Shown here: positions 54,138 through 57,955 of the stretch, one piece after another
How positions within the stretch are numbered: position 1 is the first letter of the stretch
How the letters are laid out: the number at the start of each line of letters is the position of its first letter
Assembly: GCA_003213715.1 (NCBI GenBank)
Contig: QCMN01000001.1
Span: 1-57,955 of the forward strand
Origin: Pelagibacteraceae bacterium AG-422-B15
Lineage (GTDB): Bacteria > Pseudomonadota > Alphaproteobacteria > Pelagibacterales > AG-422-B15
Reading direction: 5' to 3'
Length of the DNA stretch: 57,955 nucleotides
Translations under genes and position numbers: made by a program
Notes under the pieces: generated by a model
What the model was told of the DNA's origin: nothing
Database searches by the model: none
Seen by the model: the letters and a program-made list of their open reading frames with translations, nothing else

Positions 54138-56960
54138 ATGGTCAACCCAATAAAAAAATTATTTATAGTTTTCATATGTTTGGCGCTCGTTGCTTGTGCG
54201 CGATCTCCAAAAGTAATTGATGAAGAATCTCTAAGTTTTTCAATTGCTGAAGATATTTCTCAACTTGAAGTTAATGCAACTTTACAAAATATTGATTTAC
54301 ACTCCGCAATTGCAATAGCAGTTAGAAACAATCGTGATTTAAGATTAAGTGTTATGGAATCTGCTCTTTCGCAAAGGCAAGCAGATTTACAAAAATTCGA
54401 TATGCTTCCTGACATCGCACTCAATGCTGGGTATTCAAAATTTACTGAACTTCAGCCGTCAACAAGTGTGACCGTTGCAAATGATTCAGAACCATCTCCA
54501 GATTTAGATGGCAATCAATCATATACTATCTCGAGAGATAGATCACAAGCAACTAGAAATATTGAGTTTACATGGAATGCGTTAGATTTTGGTCTCTCAT
54601 ATATACGTGCAGGACAACAAGCCGATAGATATTTAATTGCTAAAGAACTCGAGAGAAAAGCTATTCAAAATATTACTCGAGATATCATTAGATCTTATTG
54701 GAAAGCTCAAGCATCTGAAAACCTTCTAGAAAAACTCAATCCACTTTTAAAGAGGGTTGAAGACGCTCTTGCAGACTCTCAATATATAGAAGAACTTTTG
54801 ATTTCTGCTCCAATGGACTCGTTGCTATATCAAAAAGAGTTGCTCGATGTACAGCGGACGCTTCAAACTCAACAACGTGCACTTATAAATTCTAAAAATG
54901 AACTTGCGTCTCTCATGGGTCTAATGCCAAGTCAAAAATTTACGCTGGCAGAAAATAATACGTTTTTAACAAATCTAAACATGGATATACAAACCATGGA
55001 GGAAATAGCACTTCTTTCAAGACCTGAACTTATGGAAAGCCGATACCAAAAAAGGATTTCAAGTAAAGACACGAGAGCTGCTATGCTCGCACTTATACCA
55101 AGTTTAAAAATTAATGCAGCATATGGATATACAAATAATAATTACTTACTTAATCAAGATACGACTGAATACGGTGCATCAATTGGTGGTAATTTATTTG
55201 ATATCTTCTCTATTGGAGCCGCAAGAAAAGCTTCTAAGGCAAATCAAGAAGTAATTGCTGAACGACATCTAGCGATAGCGATGACAGTTGTTTCGCAAGT
55301 ACATTTATCGAATATAAACTATGACCTTGCTATCGAAGAATACGATACAGCGCAGAGGTATTTAGATGTAGCTGAAAGAATTAGTAAACAAGTAAAAAAT
55401 GCACAAAAGGTATCAAGGTTTGGGGAACTAGAAGTAATTAGAGAAGAAGCTAGCCTACTAGTTGCAGAGTTGAGAAAAGACATAGCTTTTTCTGAAATGC
55501 AGCACAGTATTGGCCAGATTTATGCATCAATTGGTAAGGATCTGGTTCCTGAAAATCATCAAAATATGACAATTGAAGATCTAAGCAACATCATAAAAGC
55601 TAATTTAGCTGAATGGGGAACATCTTACCAAGCATCCGTAAATGTTCCTTTGGAGGAACAAAACCCACAACTTCTGATCATCAATGACCCAATCAATACG
55701 AAACAAAAAAGTAATAAATTTAAGATATCGAAAAATACATTTAATATCTCGGGTCCTGGTAAATTAAGATATTCAGTTACTCAACAAGATGGCAGTGATT
55801 TACCTCGATGGCTTGCATTCTTAACTTCAGACTTATCCATAGTTGGTAATCCCCCGGAAGACGTAACAGGTATAAAACTAAAAATCACTGCTGCTAATGC
55901 TCTAGTATCAACAGAAGATGATTTCATACTTCGATTTGTTGACGAAGAAACATTCCTTGCAAACGAAAGCTTAAAAGCAAGAGAAGAGCTTACGCGTATG
56001 TCTAAATTAAGTAAAGAAGACGAAGCATTGCCAGTTGAGCAAGTTGAAGAAAATACAATTGAGGAAGTTTTGATTGATGATGCAATAGAATTTGAAGAAA
56101 CTCCACCAGAGCCAATTAAAACAGAATACGAGTTTAGTAATGTAACAGCTGAGGATTTAAACAATCTTTTGGACTCGGTAGACCAATTGCTAGAGGGATC
56201 ACTTGATCAATTGAATAAAGAGCAAGACTCACTAGAATTTAATAATCAACTTTTTGATGAAAGTGCTGATGCAAATACTGAAGAGGAAGTTGTAACTGCA
56301 AATGAAGCAACTGCTAATGCAGCTGAAGAAAATAATATTTTGCCAACAAAAAAAATTATTCAAGAAAACGAACAGCTTCTAGCTGATAATGAACAACTTT
56401 TAGCTGACAATAAGCAACTACTCTCTGAAACGGCTGAAGTAAAAGAAGAACTAGCTCAACTAGTTGAAGAAAATAAACAAAAGGAGTTAGCAGAAAAAAA
56501 AGCTCAAGAAGAGCTTGAAGAAAAGTTAGCAAAAGACACTGAAGAGGCTTTAGAGAACTTAAATGAACTGATGGCTTCAGGCATTGATACTGAAACTAGT
56601 TCTTTCAGCGCTCAGGCAAGTGAGGCAACAACTGAATCAGATGATAATATTTCAGAAAGTTCATCAAATGCCGAATATGCTTATATTAAGATAGGTTCAT
56701 ATAAACGAGGAAACTCTGCAAATAGTCTCATGAATTACATATATGATTTAATGGGCTTTGATACCCGTTTCCTTAAATATGACATCAACGTTGAAAAATT
56801 TGATAGAAATAATTTCTCAGTGGTAATTGGACCTGTTCCAATGAATGAAGCTAAATCGATGTTGGAGGAACTTGATACTAAATTAAGTTCTGAAAATAGC
56901 TCAATTGTTGACGCTGAACTTACTTGTAATGAAGAAGTCATTCTAATGTGCTCAATTTAA
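54138..56960 (+). CDS. TolC-like outer-membrane lipoprotein with CADG, coiled-coil and SPOR domains
   Basis: 940 residues, about twice the usual TolC size. Signal peptide with lipobox LVAC (Cys20). Two OEP repeats span about 50-480 (ALSQRQADLQKFDMLPDIAL; RPELMESRYQKRIS). A CADG-like module at about 523-602 (GSDLPRWLAFLTSDLSIVG) resembles modules at the giant protein's C-terminus. An acidic linker has EDLNNLLDSVDQLLEG near 671, then a coiled coil (NEQLLADNEQLLADNKQLL), and a C-terminal SPOR-like domain (AYIKIGSYKRGNSANSLMNY) that should bind denuded peptidoglycan. It is divergent from the giant operon; its stop overlaps that of the regulator. Confidence 0.85.
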   Translation: MVNPIKKLFIVFICLALVACARSPKVIDEESLSFSIAEDISQLEVNATLQNIDLHSAIAIAVRNNRDLRLSVMESALSQRQADLQKFDMLPDIALNAGYSKFTELQPSTSVTVANDSEPSPDLDGNQSYTISRDRSQATRNIEFTWNALDFGLSYIRAGQQADRYLIAKELERKAIQNITRDIIRSYWKAQASENLLEKLNPLLKRVEDALADSQYIEELLISAPMDSLLYQKELLDVQRTLQTQQRALINSKNELASLMGLMPSQKFTLAENNTFLTNLNMDIQTMEEIALLSRPELMESRYQKRISSKDTRAAMLALIPSLKINAAYGYTNNNYLLNQDTTEYGASIGGNLFDIFSIGAARKASKANQEVIAERHLAIAMTVVSQVHLSNINYDLAIEEYDTAQRYLDVAERISKQVKNAQKVSRFGELEVIREEASLLVAELRKDIAFSEMQHSIGQIYASIGKDLVPENHQNMTIEDLSNIIKANLAEWGTSYQASVNVPLEEQNPQLLIINDPINTKQKSNKFKISKNTFNISGPGKLRYSVTQQDGSDLPRWLAFLTSDLSIVGNPPEDVTGIKLKITAANALVSTEDDFILRFVDEETFLANESLKAREELTRMSKLSKEDEALPVEQVEENTIEEVLIDDAIEFEETPPEPIKTEYEFSNVTAEDLNNLLDSVDQLLEGSLDQLNKEQDSLEFNNQLFDESADANTEEEVVTANEATANAAEENNILPTKKIIQENEQLLADNEQLLADNKQLLSETAEVKEELAQLVEENKQKELAEKKAQEELEEKLAKDTEEALENLNELMASGIDTETSSFSAQASEATTESDDNISESSSNAEYAYIKIGSYKRGNSANSLMNYIYDLMGFDTRFLKYDINVEKFDRNNFSVVIGPVPMNEAKSMLEELDTKLSSENSSIVDAELTCNEEVILMCSI

Positions 56961-57955
56961 TTCGTTAAATCCTCATAAATATTGAAATAAAAGTTCATCA
57001 TTTCAGTAAAAGTTAATTCTTTAAATTTTAAAAAAATATCCACCTCTCCATTGAGTTTTGGATAATTAATCCGATAAATATTTCTGCCTTTTTTCTTCAA
57101 ATGTTTCAATTCAATTAATTTCTTACTAGATCGTCTTACAGTTTCACGTGGCATTTTTGCTGCCTCAGAAATCGAAGATAGGTTTGTTGGAAGAAGATGT
57201 TCACTCTCATATAAATCTTCAATTGATTTATACTTTAATAAACCGTGTCTGTTTTTAAAATATACTGCAGCTGAGAGTATTATGCGATCAGTTGGTAAAA
57301 GTGATTGATCGCTTCCTTCTAAAGTAAGAATTCTTACCCAGAAGTGATATAAATGTAATCGTACTCTGTTCCATTTAGGTTGTGATAATTTATTTGTATT
57401 GATTGAAGTTAAGGGCTTTAAATTAAAATTGATTTGAAAATAATCTTCAAGATTTACTATAAAATCGTTTAATGAGCGCATGACTGATTTATAGATATTA
57501 TTTAATGAGTTGGTAAATATATATGCTTGATAAGCTTCAAAATTTACAAGATATCCATATTTTGAGTCCTTGGTTATCAGATCACTTTCTAAAACTGAAT
57601 TTAGATATCTTCTCATACTTTCTTTTGGAATATTGAAATGAGCTGAAAGTGAGCTGATCGTAATTTTTTTGCCAATGAATTGGGTAAATGATGACTGATA
57701 AATTGAATTATTAAGAAAATCTTCTGGATGCATTGCTAAAATTTCATTTCTATGTTCTTTGAATAAATCTTCATCGTGGTATGCGTTAGTAAATGAAAAA
57801 AGTATTATAAAAGACAAAATAGCAATGACTTCATCTTGCAGTCTTTGATCCTTTGTAATCCAATCTGTTGGGCTATCTTCCCAATCTGATGGTTCGTGAA
57901 TAAATAGATTTTGATGACGAGAAAGTTGAATTAACAATAAAAGAGCAAGTCGGTC
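56957..57955 (-). CDS. Double winged-helix putative regulator, 5' partial
   Basis: The track starts at a TTG (57937), but the frame stays open to the window edge (DRLALLL before it), so the N-terminus is probably outside. Two helix-turn-helix segments with wings resemble each other: IPKESMRRYLNSVLESDLI then a GYLVNF wing at about 92-133, and MPRETVRRSSKKLIELKHL then an IYRINY wing near 260-297. The middle is all-helical, and there is one hydrophobic stretch near 37-50. It is tail-to-tail with the TolC-like gene, overlapping stops. Likely local regulator of the secretion locus; this is inference. Confidence 0.65.
   Translation of the reverse strand, partial: DRLALLLLIQLSRHQNLFIHEPSDWEDSPTDWITKDQRLQDEVIAILSFIILFSFTNAYHDEDLFKEHRNEILAMHPEDFLNNSIYQSSFTQFIGKKITISSLSAHFNIPKESMRRYLNSVLESDLITKDSKYGYLVNFEAYQAYIFTNSLNNIYKSVMRSLNDFIVNLEDYFQINFNLKPLTSINTNKLSQPKWNRVRLHLYHFWVRILTLEGSDQSLLPTDRIILSAAVYFKNRHGLLKYKSIEDLYESEHLLPTNLSSISEAAKMPRETVRRSSKKLIELKHLKKKGRNIYRINYPKLNGEVDIFLKFKELTFTEMMNFYFNIYEDLTN

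Overview
The window is AT-rich, gene-dense chromosomal DNA from an alphaproteobacterium, most likely a streamlined marine lineage (SAR11-, HIMB59- or SAR116-like; the exact clade cannot be fixed from sequence reading alone). The alphaproteobacterial assignment rests on three things. The gene strings HAD(TIGR01459)-ribF-ileS-lspA-DUF3035 and murA-DUF2948-hisD-infA-maf are typical of the class. The tRNA-His has A73, a G1:U72 pair and no templated G-1, a state known from one group of alphaproteobacteria. An RpoH-like groE promoter replaces a CIRCE element.

Layout. 1-8.3 kb: rsmD (5' partial), then a leftward housekeeping run of pgi, an SbmA/BacA-like transporter, a DUF3035 lipoprotein, lspA, ileS, ribF and a HAD phosphatase. 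8.3-11.3 kb: an SDR oxidoreductase and groES-groEL with a terminator. 11.3-14.5 kb: hisS-hisZ-hisG. 14.7-16.1 kb: an MFS transporter whose 3' end runs into tRNA-His, then tRNA-Phe. 16.1-21.1 kb: maf, infA, hisD, DUF2948, murA, dcd and two small basic proteins. 21.2-25.4 kb: an ectoine-hydrolase-like M24 protein, an M20 amidohydrolase, a Rieske oxygenase and a beta-carbonic anhydrase. 25.4-35.4 kb: a compact zinc-starvation island with znuA-DUF1826, znuCB-zur, a zrgA-ABC-permease-DUF3299 set, DUF1636, and a COG0523 GTPase operon with a WD40 protein and a small Cys protein. Three near-identical 15-bp Zur-type palindromes lie in exactly the three promoter gaps that would control it. 35.8-37.5 kb: an ABC-2 exporter. 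37.6-42.5 kb: ureDABCEFG behind a clear sigma70-like promoter with an embedded dyad. 42.5-42.8 kb: an unusual gap with a decayed gene fragment, a hairpin and a tRNA-Thr-like cloverleaf lacking the elbow nucleotides. 42.8-57 kb: an envelope/secretion locus. 57 kb to the end: a double winged-helix regulator, 5' partial.

The most unusual locus is 42.8-57 kb. A 2329-residue surface or secreted protein (LEPR-XLL start, DUF4347, twelve VCBS-type repeats, cadherin-like C-terminal modules) heads a leftward operon. The operon encodes three membrane-fusion-type proteins: a simple periplasmic HlyD protein, a GAF-TM-HlyD protein and a PqqD-like/M50-protease/HlyD fusion. A divergent gene encodes a TolC-like lipoprotein with a cadherin-like module, a coiled coil and a C-terminal SPOR domain. 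No ABC ATPase of type I secretion is present in the locus. I infer a T1SS-like exporter in which the site-2-protease-like polytopic protein takes the inner-membrane place, and in which cargo and outer-membrane channel share the same beta module. This is a hypothesis from domain content and order only.

The zinc genes form a coherent regulon: high-affinity uptake (ZnuABC), a second ABC/lipoprotein-type system (Zrg-like), a zinc-chaperone GTPase and accessory proteins, all predicted to be derepressed when Zur loses zinc. Urease, carbonic anhydrase and the osmolyte-type catabolic genes suggest use of organic nitrogen from seawater.
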